A stretch of 10,678 nucleotides of DNA from Rubrobacter sp. (GTDB lineage: Bacteria; Actinomycetota; Rubrobacteria; Rubrobacterales; Rubrobacteraceae): assembly GCA_016781635.1 (NCBI GenBank), contig JADDPY010000118.1, positions 33,668 to 44,345 of the forward strand. The letters run 5' to 3'. Shown here in pieces: positions 1-6,510 of the stretch. The notes beneath the pieces are model-generated. The model searched no databases and was not told where the DNA came from. It saw only the letters and a list, made by a program, of their open reading frames with translations. A program made the translations under genes and the position numbers. Each line of letters starts with the position of its first letter. Positions within the stretch are counted from its first letter, which is position 1.

Positions 1-142
1 AGGGTCAGCCGCGCGTCGAGGTCGAAGGCGCCTTCTTCCAACACGGCGCCGGGGTCTTCCGAACGTGGCCCACGATACGGGCCGCGGCATCCTCCACGTC
101 AGACCGGGAGACGACAGCATCCGAGCCGTCTCGGGATTCCAT
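1..142 (-). pseudogene. N-terminus of PLP-dependent threonine/serine dehydratase-like protein, frame apparently broken
   Basis: An ATG at 142 lies 10 bases after the MFS stop, with a GGGTGG ribosome-binding site overlapping that stop, so the two genes are probably co-transcribed. The first codons give a segment containing DVEDAAARIVGHVRKTP, which resembles the N-terminus of fold-type II PLP enzymes such as threonine/serine dehydratase or serine racemase; these normally continue TPVLE and then LTLKLE. In the starting frame the protein instead runs out of family likeness after KTPA and stops with TGA at 5-7 after 45 codons. The family-like continuation VLEEGAFDLDARLTL is present, but in another frame beginning near position 42. 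A one-base loss or two-base gain around 42-50 would explain this. The catalytic lysine region lies outside the window. Family call moderate; frame break seen directly; cause (mutation or sequencing error) unknown. Confidence 0.5.
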
Positions 143-152
143 TTTCGCCACC

Positions 153-1352
153 CTAGCCCCCCGGCTTATCGCGGTCGCGGAGGAGGAGGCGCCGTCCGGC
201 GAGGATGGTGACGGCGGACAAGAGGGCGACGGCGGCCGTCGCGAGCCAGGCCGTACCGAAGGAGGTAGCTTCCACGGTGTACCCGAAGAGGAGCGGGCCG
301 AGGGCCGCCCCGCCGGAGGCGCCGGTCTGGGTGATGCCGGTCGCGGCGGCCGGGGCCTTGGGGCTGCTTTTCACGATGGCGAAGTTGAAGAGACCGGGCC
401 AGCCCCATCCGGCGCCGAAGGCGAGGATCACCCCGACGACCAGAAGGCCCGGTGCCCCGCTCGCAAGCATCAGAAACCCTGCCGTTCCGACGAGCAGCAT
501 CGCGGCGACGAGGCGCAGGCGACCGCTCTTCATGCTGTCGGCGAGGTGGCCCACGACGACGCGGACGACGATGCCCACCCCGCTCCCGAGAGCGAGAAGG
601 AGGCCCGCGGTCCCGACCTCGACCCCGCTGCTGACCGCCGACTCCACGACGAAGGCACCGAGGGGTGTGGCCGCCATGGAGCCGAGTCCTATCCCTACGG
701 CCAGCAGGATCAGGGGCGCGAGCGGTGCGTCGCTCGCGCGGGCCGCCTTTGCTTTGCCCGCCGCCCCATCATCGCCTCCCCTCGGGACGAGCACGGAGAC
801 GAGAAGGGCGAGCAGGGCGGCGCCCGCGAAGGCCCAGCGCCAGCCGACCGTCACGGCAAGCACGGGTACGGCGAGGCCGGCGAGCAGGGTGGCAACCGGG
901 ATGGCTGCCTGCTTTACGCCGAAGGCGAGCCCCTGGCGTCCCCCGGGGACCTCGCGGGCGAGCATGAGGTTGGTCGAGGGCTGGGCGATCGCATTACCTA
1001 TGCCCCCGAGGACCAGGCAGGCCACGATTCCCCACCACGAGCCGGCGAGCGTCGCGACCGAGAGCAACGAGAGCACGCCTATCATGGAAGAGAAGCGCAT
1101 CGCGGTGTGGGAGCCGATCCTCTCCGCCAAGCGCCCCGCGAGGGCCGAAGCCAGGGAAGATACGACGAAGAAAACCGCCACCGCGAGCCCGAGGGCGCCC
1201 GCACCGAAGCCGAGCTCGCCACGGATCTGGACCGCAAGCCCACCGGTCAGGAAAGCCGGCAGGACCCCGACCGTCGCGACCGAGACCGCGAGGAGAATCG
1301 GGCGGGGGTCGAGTTTGCTGGGGGGCTCGGGGGGCGTGGAGGTGGTACTCAC
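153..1352 (-). CDS. MFS transporter (12-helix)
   Basis: A 399-residue very hydrophobic protein with two six-helix halves separated by a charged, Ala/Lys-rich cytoplasmic loop (about residues 190-213). MFS motif A is recognisable as GRLAERIGSHTAMR (73-86), and a weaker copy, GHLADSMKSGRLR (268-280), opens the second half. The protein would act in the cytoplasmic membrane as a proton-coupled or facilitated carrier; the substrate cannot be read from the sequence. The start is GTG at 1352, because an in-frame TAA lies only 9 bases upstream. No Shine-Dalgarno is visible. Instead the GTG overlaps the TGA of an upstream minus-strand frame (GTGA), which would allow translational coupling, and an AT-rich TAATAT just upstream could alternatively be a -10 box for a near-leaderless transcript. 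The dehydratase-like gene follows 10 bases downstream, hinting at an amino-acid or hydroxy-amino-acid related substrate (inference). Confidence 0.88.
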   Translation of the reverse strand: MSTTSTPPEPPSKLDPRPILLAVSVATVGVLPAFLTGGLAVQIRGELGFGAGALGLAVAVFFVVSSLASALAGRLAERIGSHTAMRFSSMIGVLSLLSVATLAGSWWGIVACLVLGGIGNAIAQPSTNLMLAREVPGGRQGLAFGVKQAAIPVATLLAGLAVPVLAVTVGWRWAFAGAALLALLVSVLVPRGGDDGAAGKAKAARASDAPLAPLILLAVGIGLGSMAATPLGAFVVESAVSSGVEVGTAGLLLALGSGVGIVVRVVVGHLADSMKSGRLRLVAAMLLVGTAGFLMLASGAPGLLVVGVILAFGAGWGWPGLFNFAIVKSSPKAPAAATGITQTGASGGAALGPLLFGYTVEATSFGTAWLATAAVALLSAVTILAGRRLLLRDRDKPGG

Positions 1353-1515
1353 CAGACGATATTAGCATGACCCCGCCGCCGCACCGGCCCTCTGTAGTGC
1401 ATGCCGCGTTGCTCGAAGCGAGGGTCGAACCCGCTCGGGAACCGGAGGCCGAAGTCTTCGGCCTCGACGGCTGCTCGTGCCTCTTCCAGATCCGAGCACG
1501 CGTGGATGAGCCCGA
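1349..1515 (-). pseudogene. 3' remnant of an unrecognised gene overlapping the MFS start
   Basis: A minus-strand frame ending in TGA at 1349-1351 reads like real protein for about 54 codons, including AVEAEDFGLRFPSGFDPRF and RGMHYRGPVRRRGHANIVW, mostly with G or C at the third position. Its stop overlaps the GTG start of the MFS gene as GTGA, a common arrangement for coupled genes. Upstream the frame loses its coding look near 1515 and offers no ATG, GTG or TTG before it enters the antisense side of the phosphatase gene; the only internal ATG would leave 17 residues. I read it as the tail of a gene whose 5' part is lost or frameshifted. I do not recognise the family. The antisense plus-strand frame here is also open, so chance coding-like composition is possible. 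Confidence 0.3.
1445..1465. repeat. Perfect 9-bp inverted repeat (hairpin)
   Basis: GAGGCCGAA, a 3-base loop GTC, then TTCGGCCTC forms a perfect stem. It sits between the divergent phosphatase and MFS genes, but also inside the putative coding remnant. No T-run follows on either strand, so an intrinsic terminator is not supported. It could be a regulator site or coincidence of codon choice. Confidence 0.3.
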
Positions 1516-1533
1516 GGCTTCTCGGAGGATACC

Positions 1534-2343
1534 GTGTTCGATACGTATTGTGTCTCCCCAGAGGGAGCCCCTCTGCTAGACTCGTTGACCGTGGGACTTG
1601 TATCGAAATACGCGAACCTCATCCTCCGGGCCGGTCTGGCCGGGACGGCCACCTCGCACGGGGGCGACAACAACCTCCACAAGATCAACCTGCTCCTCGA
1701 AGGAAACGACGGCACCACCTTCGGGATGGAAAAGCTGCTCGGTGAAGTGGGCTTCGACGAGGCCTACGGGGCGGTGGAGCTCATGCTTGGTTACCCCCCC
1801 GACCACGAGGAGACGCCGGGTCGGGGTTGCATCGAGCCGGCCCGAACGGCGGCGGGGCTCCTGGAGGCGGGCGCCCGCATCCGGGAGGTTGCGAGCGGAG
1901 GAGGGCGCATCGTGCTCGGTACGGGACACCCGGGCGCCCTGCTCTTCTACTACCTCGGGGTCGCGCGTTGGGTCGAGGAACTGGGCGGGGATCTCGCGCA
2001 GACGCAGCCGCGCATCCGGGGGGCCGAGGTGCCTCTGGACTGGGCGGGACCCGTGGCCGTGCTGGGCAACGGGGCGAGCATGAAACACACCCACGATCCG
2101 GCGCACATGAGGAGCGTCCTGGAGGAGATCGGGGACGCGGCGGACCTTGTGGTGGCGGACCACGGCTTCGCGGGGGCGGCGGTGGCCCGGGGCATCCCGG
2201 CGGTGGCGATCATGGATACCAACGACCCGGCATGGGCAGTAGTCTCGGCGCGCGGGGCGGACGTGACGGTAGTCCCGATGGACGACAACCGCCCCCTCAA
2301 CTCCTACAACGCCGCGCTGGAGACGCTCCGAGCCGGGGGCTGA
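1534..2343 (+). CDS. Actinobacterial phosphatase-like protein
   Basis: A soluble 269-residue protein without signal peptide or membrane segments. It resembles a family of actinobacterial proteins generally annotated simply as 'phosphatase', which I recognise by motif order: TSHGGDNNLHK near 40-50, VLGTGHPGALLFYYLG (127-142), MKHTHDP (183-189), VVADHGFAGA (206-215), IMDTNDPAWAV (226-236) and a late PMDDNRPLNSY (248-258). The conserved His and Asp residues would suit metal-dependent phosphate-ester hydrolysis, but the substrate is not known. The start chosen is GTG at 1534 with GGAGG at 1524-1528, 5 bases upstream. Similarity becomes convincing only from about residue 17 (SLTVGLVSKYA), so a later start is possible, though no other site has a good ribosome-binding sequence. 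The gene stands alone, divergent from the MFS gene. Confidence 0.75.
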   Translation: MFDTYCVSPEGAPLLDSLTVGLVSKYANLILRAGLAGTATSHGGDNNLHKINLLLEGNDGTTFGMEKLLGEVGFDEAYGAVELMLGYPPDHEETPGRGCIEPARTAAGLLEAGARIREVASGGGRIVLGTGHPGALLFYYLGVARWVEELGGDLAQTQPRIRGAEVPLDWAGPVAVLGNGASMKHTHDPAHMRSVLEEIGDAADLVVADHGFAGAAVARGIPAVAIMDTNDPAWAVVSARGADVTVVPMDDNRPLNSYNAALETLRAGG

Positions 2344-2752
2344 TGGTCCGGAGGAATCCCCGAGTTCGCTGACTCCCCCGTGGCGGTCCCGAGGATCGTT
2401 CATACGACAAACCCCGGGGTCTGTCGGGCTTCTGGTGAACGGGGCATCCGTCCCCACTGCCGACCGAAGCGGCGGCCAGGTTGTCAGCACGCCCTCGCTC
2501 CGAGCCCGTCGAAGCTCGTCCGCCCGTAGCCCCAACGCTTTACGAGTTCGATCTCACCACCGAAGCCTTCGACGACCGTTGCTCAAAGCTTCGGAAAGCC
2601 TCGCCCGCACCGACAGCAGGTCCTTTTTCGACTGGCGGTCAAGCGACGGAGCACCGCGTCCTCCGAAACATTCGCCGTGCTCATGAACATTTCGCCTTCT
2701 TCCGCCCGCAGCTCTCCGCGTCTGTTGTGCAGCACCTCAACCCCGGGTTTCC
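2344..2752. other. Gene-poor stretch without convincing coding content
   Basis: About 400 bases with no frame I trust. Both strands have open frames, but none has a ribosome-binding site together with family-like sequence. Besides the hairpin at 2405-2426, there is a 7-bp inverted repeat CCGAAGC (2560-2566) and GCTTCGG (2588-2594) with a 21-base loop. A minus-strand mini-frame starting at the ATG near 2690 could encode about 35 residues with a CCRCGRGF segment, but it has little support. Confidence 0.4.
2405..2426 (+). terminator. Possible terminator hairpin after phosphatase gene
   Basis: About 60 bases after the phosphatase stop, CGACA and TGTCG flank the palindrome ACCCCGGGGT, giving a compact GC-rich hairpin with one mismatch. 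It is followed only by a weak T content (GGGCTTCTGG), so it would be an imperfect intrinsic terminator. Confidence 0.3.
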
Positions 2753-2776
2753 GATCATTTGAAAAACCTAACCGGG

Positions 2777-2818
2777 CGCAAACCCCGATCAAATGTCCGG
2801 CGTTCAAACTACGGATAT
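2777..2818 (+). promoter_or_regulatory. Promoter/operator region with the 28-base element shared with nhaA
   Basis: GATCAAATGTCCGG, four variable bases, then CAAACTACGG occupies 2787-2814. The same 24 bases with the same 4-base gap occur on the minus strand at 7868-7895 upstream of nhaA, in the same orientation relative to the downstream gene. GGATAT follows at 2813-2818. The layout GTCCGG, 12 bases, GGATAT resembles sigmaB/sigmaF-type promoters (GTTT..., GGGTAT) by spacing and -10 box, while the -35 is divergent. A CAAA repeat lies exactly 11 bases upstream of the CAAA in the element (2779-2782 and 2790-2793). Function is inferred from conservation and position. Confidence 0.55.
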
Positions 2819-2833
2819 GCAGAGCAAACCCAT

Positions 2834-2843
2834 AAGGAGGTGA
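2834..2843 (+). promoter_or_regulatory. Orphan perfect Shine-Dalgarno (AAGGAGGTGA)
   Basis: AAGGAGGTGA is fully complementary to the anti-Shine-Dalgarno end of 16S rRNA, yet no start codon lies 5-10 bases downstream. It sits in the presumed 5' leader of the GlsB/YeaQ gene, about 90 bases before its start, and could be a ribosome standby site or the relic of a leader peptide. Confidence 0.35.
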
Positions 2844-2860
2844 GACCGGAGAGGGAGAAG

Positions 2861-2944
2861 ATGCCGGCCTGCGGGCCGAGGACGAGGCGGTACGGAGGAG
2901 AGCAGCTCGAGAATAAGGAGGAGGAATTCGTGTGGGGCTCGTAA
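2861..2944 (+). CDS. Possible 27-residue leader peptide
   Basis: An ATG at 2861, preceded by the purine-rich GAGAGGGAG, opens a 27-codon frame beginning MPACGPRTRRYGG and ending FVWGS. It terminates at TAA 2942-2944, 10 bases inside the next gene, so a ribosome finishing here would be placed on the GTG of the GlsB/YeaQ gene. Nothing in the peptide is recognisable. It may be a coupling leader or chance; support is limited to position and the ribosome-binding sequence. Confidence 0.22.
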   Translation: MPACGPRTRRYGGEQLENKEEEFVWGS

Positions 2945-3189
2945 GCTGGGTGGTGGTAGGCCTGATAGCGGGCTTGTTGGCTAAATGGGTGGTGCCGGGT
3001 CCGGACCCGGGCGGGATCATCGTCACGGCGCTCATCGGCATGGCGGGCGCATCGGTCGGAGGCTTCATCGTCGGGATACTCGGCGGGAGCGGGGCCACGG
3101 GGTTCAACATCTGGTCCGTCCTGGTGGCTACGCTGGGGGCGGTAATCCTCCTGTACGTCTACCGCGCGCTCACCCGCCGAACCGCGTGA
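2932..3189 (+). CDS. GlsB/YeaQ/YmgE family stress-response membrane protein
   Basis: An 85-residue Gly/Val-rich protein with three predicted membrane helices (about 2-20, 27-52, 56-80), typical in length and pattern for the transglycosylase-associated/GlsB-YeaQ-YmgE family. Recognisable segments are LIAGLLAKWVVPGPDPGGI (residues 11-29) and the GMAGASVGGF turn (36-45). These are small inner-membrane proteins often induced by general, acid or osmotic stress; their biochemical role is unknown. Start is GTG at 2932 with AAGGAGGAGG at 2915-2924, 7 bases upstream. A parallel GTG at 2930 is in another frame. The gene has a leader of more than 100 bases after the shared promoter element, suggesting co-regulation with the nhaA operon. 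The STAS gene follows within 100 bases on the same strand. Confidence 0.88.
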   Translation: MGLVSWVVVGLIAGLLAKWVVPGPDPGGIIVTALIGMAGASVGGFIVGILGGSGATGFNIWSVLVATLGAVILLYVYRALTRRTA

Positions 3190-3284
3190 GGAGGGCTGCG
3201 CGATGCCTCCCGCAGCTTGGCGTGGGTCCGCGAGACGCGAGGCAAACGGTCGCCGCAACCTGCCGTGTGCGAGAGGAGGAATCT

Positions 3285-3701
3285 CTGGAGTACCCGGCCA
3301 GGATCAAGGTCCACGCCCCGTGCCGCGCGGGCGTCCTGGTCGAACTCGCCGGGGAGTTCGACGTCTCGTGCCTGGAGGCCTTCGGGCACGCCCTGAGTAG
3401 GGCCTCGGGTCTGCGTAGGCGGATCTTTGTGGACCTCGCGGGTGTGAAATTCATGGACACGCTCTGCCTCCGGAAGCTCGCATCCGGTTTCGATGCGGGC
3501 GCCGGTTCGCTCAAGCTGTGCCGCCCATCATGGCAGTTTCGGCTCGGCGTGGCGGCCTGTGGCATGGAGGAGAGTTTCGAAATCCTCCCTGACGACGATC
3601 CCGGATACGAGACGCTGATCTCCGAGGTTTGCGAGTGCGAAAGGACCGTTCGCACCGCCGGACCGAGCCAGCACCACCTGTACATGCTCGCGGCTCTCTG
3701 A
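3285..3701 (+). CDS. STAS-domain protein (anti-sigma factor antagonist-like), probable CTG start
   Basis: About 138 residues. The STAS core is seen in order: VLVELAGEFDVSCLEAF (17-33), IFVDLAGVKFMDTLCLRKL (47-65), then LKLCRPSWQFRLGVAACGM. STAS proteins of this size usually sequester anti-sigma factors in partner-switching cascades. The normal DSSGL/DSTGL loop, in which the second Ser/Thr is phosphorylated, reads DTLCL here: the phospho-site is Leu and the Gly is Cys, so classical kinase control is doubtful unless T59 serves. The start is unusual: AGGAGG at 3274-3279 sits 5 bases before CTG at 3285, giving an N-terminus EYPARIKV after the initiator. In-frame GTGs at 3267 (18 bases upstream) and at 3186 lack a Shine-Dalgarno. 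The gene follows the GlsB/YeaQ gene by 95 bases and may share its transcript. Confidence 0.8.
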   Translation: MEYPARIKVHAPCRAGVLVELAGEFDVSCLEAFGHALSRASGLRRRIFVDLAGVKFMDTLCLRKLASGFDAGAGSLKLCRPSWQFRLGVAACGMEESFEILPDDDPGYETLISEVCECERTVRTAGPSQHHLYMLAAL

Positions 3702-3705
3702 GCGT

Positions 3706-3755
3706 AGGTCAGGCCGGTGTCCCCTCGGAGGCCGCCGGCTTGCTCGCCCTGACCT
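3706..3755. terminator. Possible bidirectional terminator between convergent genes
   Basis: AGGTCAGG (3706-3713) and CCTGACCT (3748-3755) form an 8-bp stem just after the STAS stop. The intervening 34 bases contain further GC-rich pairing (CCGG and CCGG) and a short CTTTG follows. It lies between the convergent STAS and histidine kinase genes. The remaining bases to 3923 show nothing else I can support. Confidence 0.3.
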
Positions 3756-3923
3756 TTGTGGGCTACGGGAGCGGGCTGTGCATAGCGCAGGCCCTGTCTG
3801 GTACCCACACATCGTCCGGCATCTCGGATCATGCGTGGTCCGGTGGGATAGCGGCGCGTTCTCGTGCCTGCCCTATCACGCCCGCTCGCTTCACTTGGGG
3901 GGCGAAGGCGAGGTGGGGTTGAG

Positions 3924-5156
3924 TCAGTCCTTTGGAACCTCGAGGCAAAACTGCGCCCCGCCACTTTCGGCGTTGCGCGCGGAGAGATCGCCTCCCTGGG
4001 CCCGGGCGAGGTCGCGGGCGATGGCGAGGCCCAGGCCCGTTCCCCCTCGGGGTCGGGCGGCCGAGGCGCGGTAGAAGCGGTCGAAGATGCGAGGCAGGTG
4101 CTTCGGGGCGATCCCGGGTCCGGTGTCGGCCACGGTTACCTCGATTCGGCTACCGTCCGATCGAGCGACCACGGCAATCGTTCCCTCGGCGGGGGTGAAC
4201 CTCAAGGCATTATCGAGCAGCGCCGCGAGGACCTGTCCGGTCTTCTCCGGATCTCCACGGGCCGTGAGCCCGTCGGGCGCCGACACTTCTAATGTTATTC
4301 CCTCGGAGGCGGCTCGCGCCCCGAAGCGCTCGACCGTCTCCGCGAGGACCACCGAGAGGTCGAAGGGCTCCCTGGACACCCGGAGTTGGCCGGCGTCGAG
4401 CCGGGCCGCGAGGAGCAGGCTGGAGAGCACCGAGTCCATCCTTTCGGTCTCGGCGAGCGCGTGCTCGATGAGTTTTCGATCCGCCGGGTTCACGTCCCCG
4501 CGGTACAGCACCACCTCCCCGTCGGCCCTGATGAGGGTGAGGGGGGTCTTGAGCTCGTGGGAGGCGTCGGCTATAAAAGTGCGCTGGCGCTCGAAGGATT
4601 CCTTCACGGGACGCATCGCCCGGCTGGACATGTAGAGGCCGCCTAGGGCGGCCAGCCCCAGCCCGCCGAACGCGAGGGGCAGCAGGACGAGGACGAGCCC
4701 TCGCACCGTCTTCCGAACCTCCTCTAGCGAACGGGCGTACTGGATCGTTCCGACCACCTCGCCACCATCGTACATGGGCATGCTCACGGCCCGGACGTTG
4801 CCATCCTGGCCCCGGATCGTCGCGGAGACCACGCCGTCTTTTTCGAGGGTTTCTCGGGCCAGCGCAGGGTCCGGGAGGCCTAGAGATGCGGCTACGGGAT
4901 CGCTGGCCGTGATGCGCCCGTCGAGGTTCAGGGCGACCCAGCTGAACTCGGTCGAGCCTTCGGCGAGGACCTCCCTGTCCTCGCCGTTGAGTAGGTTCGT
5001 CGCCTGGTTGCGGGCCTCCTGGGTGAGCAGATCGTCCTGCTGAACGGTCATCTCGCTGGCGAAACCGGCGACGGCGACCACGCTCAGGAAGGCGAGTATG
5101 AAGGCGAAGATGGCCGCGTAGCCCAGGGTCAGGCGGTGCCGGATCCGCTCGAGCAT
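3924..5156 (-). CDS. Membrane sensor histidine kinase
   Basis: A 410-residue classic sensor kinase. Helix 1 spans about residues 12-33, an extracytoplasmic sensor region about 34-150, and helix 2 about 151-176; no clear HAMP is recognised, only a short linker. The HisKA dimerisation/phospho-acceptor segment is FIADASHELKTPLTLI with His200. The HATPase_c domain has the N box LLDNALRF (Asn316), G1 DTGPGIA (344-350), F box IFDRFYRA (357-364) and G2 GGTGLGLAIA (371-380). All catalytic motifs are intact. Its ATG shares the A with the TGA of the response regulator gene (TGATG), so translation is coupled and the two are cognate partners. It is the last gene of the nhaA operon. The signal is not known; position suggests sodium, pH or envelope stress (inference). 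Confidence 0.95.
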   Translation of the reverse strand: MLERIRHRLTLGYAAIFAFILAFLSVVAVAGFASEMTVQQDDLLTQEARNQATNLLNGEDREVLAEGSTEFSWVALNLDGRITASDPVAASLGLPDPALARETLEKDGVVSATIRGQDGNVRAVSMPMYDGGEVVGTIQYARSLEEVRKTVRGLVLVLLPLAFGGLGLAALGGLYMSSRAMRPVKESFERQRTFIADASHELKTPLTLIRADGEVVLYRGDVNPADRKLIEHALAETERMDSVLSSLLLAARLDAGQLRVSREPFDLSVVLAETVERFGARAASEGITLEVSAPDGLTARGDPEKTGQVLAALLDNALRFTPAEGTIAVVARSDGSRIEVTVADTGPGIAPKHLPRIFDRFYRASAARPRGGTGLGLAIARDLARAQGGDLSARNAESGGAQFCLEVPKD

Positions 5157-5842
5157 CAGGGCGCTGGCCGTGGGTCGAAGGTGTAACCTACCCCCCTTAT
5201 GGTGCGTATGCGGGAGGGCTCTGCCGGACGGTCGAGCTTCCTGCGCAAGTAGTAGACGTGGAGGTCCACCACGTTGGTGCGGAGCCCGCCGGAACCCGAC
5301 CAGACCGTGTCGAGGAGGATCGAGCGCGTGAAGATCTGCCCGGGGCGCTGTATGAGGGTGGCGAGCAGCGCAAACTCCTTCGCGGTCAGCTCTATCCTCT
5401 CGCCCCCGCGCCGGACCTCGTGGCGGGAGGGGTCGATCGTGACGTCGCCGGCCCCGAGGGTCGTCCCCCCGTCGTCTTTCTCCGGCGGCCTCCGGGCGAG
5501 GGCGCGGACGCGGGCCAGAAGCTCCGGGAAAGCGAAGGGCTTCGGGAGGTAGTCGTCGGCGCCGGCGTCCAGGCCCTCCACCCGGTCCTCCACCTGGTCG
5601 CGAGCCGTCAGCATCAGGATCGGGGTTCTGACCTCCGCCGTTCGAAGCATCCGCACGACCTGGACCCCGTCGAGTCCGGGTAGCATCCAGTCCACTACCA
5701 GAAGGTCGTAGGGCTCCGCGAGGGCGCGTGAGAGCCCGGAACGCCCGTCGCCGACCGTCTCCACGGCGTGCCCCTCGCCGCCCAAAACCTCGGCGACGAG
5801 CCGTGCCAGGTGATCCTCATCTTCTATAAGCAGAATGCGCAT
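5156..5842 (-). CDS. OmpR/PhoB-family response regulator
   Basis: Receiver domain with the acidic pocket in LLIEDED, phospho-acceptor Asp in LLVVDWMLPGLDG (Asp51 counted from the ATG), Thr in LMLTARD and Lys in YLPKPF, all intact. A winged-helix DNA-binding domain follows a short charged linker: ELTAKEFALLATLIQRPGQ, the recognition-helix region NVVDLHVYYLRRKL, and the wing IRTIRGVGYTF. The family binds tandem direct repeats about 11 bp apart, and such TCAAA repeats occur upstream of nhaA and the divergent lipoprotein gene. ATG at 5842 is preferred because it gives the family-typical MRILLIEDE and has GGGTGG 5 bases upstream; an in-frame GTG at 5851 is the alternative. It lies 10 bases (to the GTG) after the stop of the upstream membrane protein gene. 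Confidence 0.95.
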   Translation of the reverse strand: MRILLIEDEDHLARLVAEVLGGEGHAVETVGDGRSGLSRALAEPYDLLVVDWMLPGLDGVQVVRMLRTAEVRTPILMLTARDQVEDRVEGLDAGADDYLPKPFAFPELLARVRALARRPPEKDDGGTTLGAGDVTIDPSRHEVRRGGERIELTAKEFALLATLIQRPGQIFTRSILLDTVWSGSGGLRTNVVDLHVYYLRRKLDRPAEPSRIRTIRGVGYTFDPRPAP

Positions 5843-5861
5843 GTTTGCCACCCGGTCGATC

Positions 5862-6509
5862 CTATCCCAGCGTAGAGTACTTTCCGGCCGCCAACTCGTC
5901 CGAGCCCGGAGAACCGGCGGAAGGCAGGACGCACCCGAGCCATATGACAGCGGCCCCGAAAGGCACCCCCGTGAGAGGATACGGAAGCCACGTGACGGCA
6001 GCCCCGACCACCAGCAAGGCGACGGGGAAGCGAGGGTAAACCCGGGATATCAGGGTGCCCAAACCGAACGCGAACCAGCCCGCGGCGACGAGCCCGTACG
6101 ACAGCGTGAAGCCCGCCGACAGAGCCCTCGGTGGGGTGGCCTCCATGAGGCTCGAAGTTTCGACTACCAGGGCATGAGCCAGTGAGGGCGCCACGGAAGC
6201 GTTCCCCCAGAAGGCCCCGACCGCCATGACCGTCCCCGAGAACGCCATGACGAAACCGAACAATCCCAGGAGGCCCGTCTCCTCGAATCGGTTGGCGTAC
6301 AAACCGACCAGCCCGAAGAGCAGAAGCACCCCGGCGAGCAGCGTAAGCCCCGATTGGACGACGAGCAAAACGCCGGGAGCCGTCCCTTCTGATGTGCTGA
6401 AGCCACCGGACCTGGCGGCGAGTAGGTCCAGGAGGTCGGCGACGACGAAGAGCGTACCGGCAGCAACGGCGGCAATGCCCGACGCTCGCATGAGGTTCGA
6501 CCACGACAC
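5862..6509 (-). CDS. Six-helix membrane protein of unknown function in the nhaA operon
   Basis: A 215-residue hydrophobic protein with about six membrane helices (roughly 8-30, 47-70, 80-102, 129-155, 161-176, 180-198) and few charged residues within them. I do not recognise the family and see no catalytic motif. Start is GTG at 6509, one base after the nhaA stop, with GGGGG 5 bases upstream inside the end of nhaA; ATG at 6491 is an alternative. Its TAG at 5862-5864 is 10-19 bases before the response regulator start. Being placed between an antiporter and a two-component system, it could be an accessory subunit, a sensor partner for the kinase, or a target of the regulator; none of these is shown by sequence. 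It could also be a general small membrane protein of actinobacteria. Confidence 0.8.
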   Translation of the reverse strand: MSWSNLMRASGIAAVAAGTLFVVADLLDLLAARSGGFSTSEGTAPGVLLVVQSGLTLLAGVLLLFGLVGLYANRFEETGLLGLFGFVMAFSGTVMAVGAFWGNASVAPSLAHALVVETSSLMEATPPRALSAGFTLSYGLVAAGWFAFGLGTLISRVYPRFPVALLVVGAAVTWLPYPLTGVPFGAAVIWLGCVLPSAGSPGSDELAAGKYSTLG

Positions 6510-6510
6510 T

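Noticed and set aside
205..1370. Long plus-strand open frames across the MFS gene
   Set aside because: Antisense to a clear 12-helix transporter; the products are low-complexity Arg/Pro/Ala/Ser-rich and lack ribosome-binding sites.
1420..1500. GGTCGAACCC near a hairpin, reminiscent of a tRNA T-arm
   Set aside because: No acceptor stem, D-arm or anticodon arm can be built around it on either strand.
1576..2535. A 319-codon minus-strand frame across the phosphatase gene
   Set aside because: Arg- and His-rich antisense translation without motifs; the plus-strand phosphatase has conserved motifs and a ribosome-binding site.
3203..3400. ATG with a GGAGGG site just after the GlsB/YeaQ stop, 65 codons
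   Set aside because: The product is an Arg/Gly/Pro-rich out-of-frame reading of the STAS gene with no likeness to any protein; the STAS frame is the conserved one.
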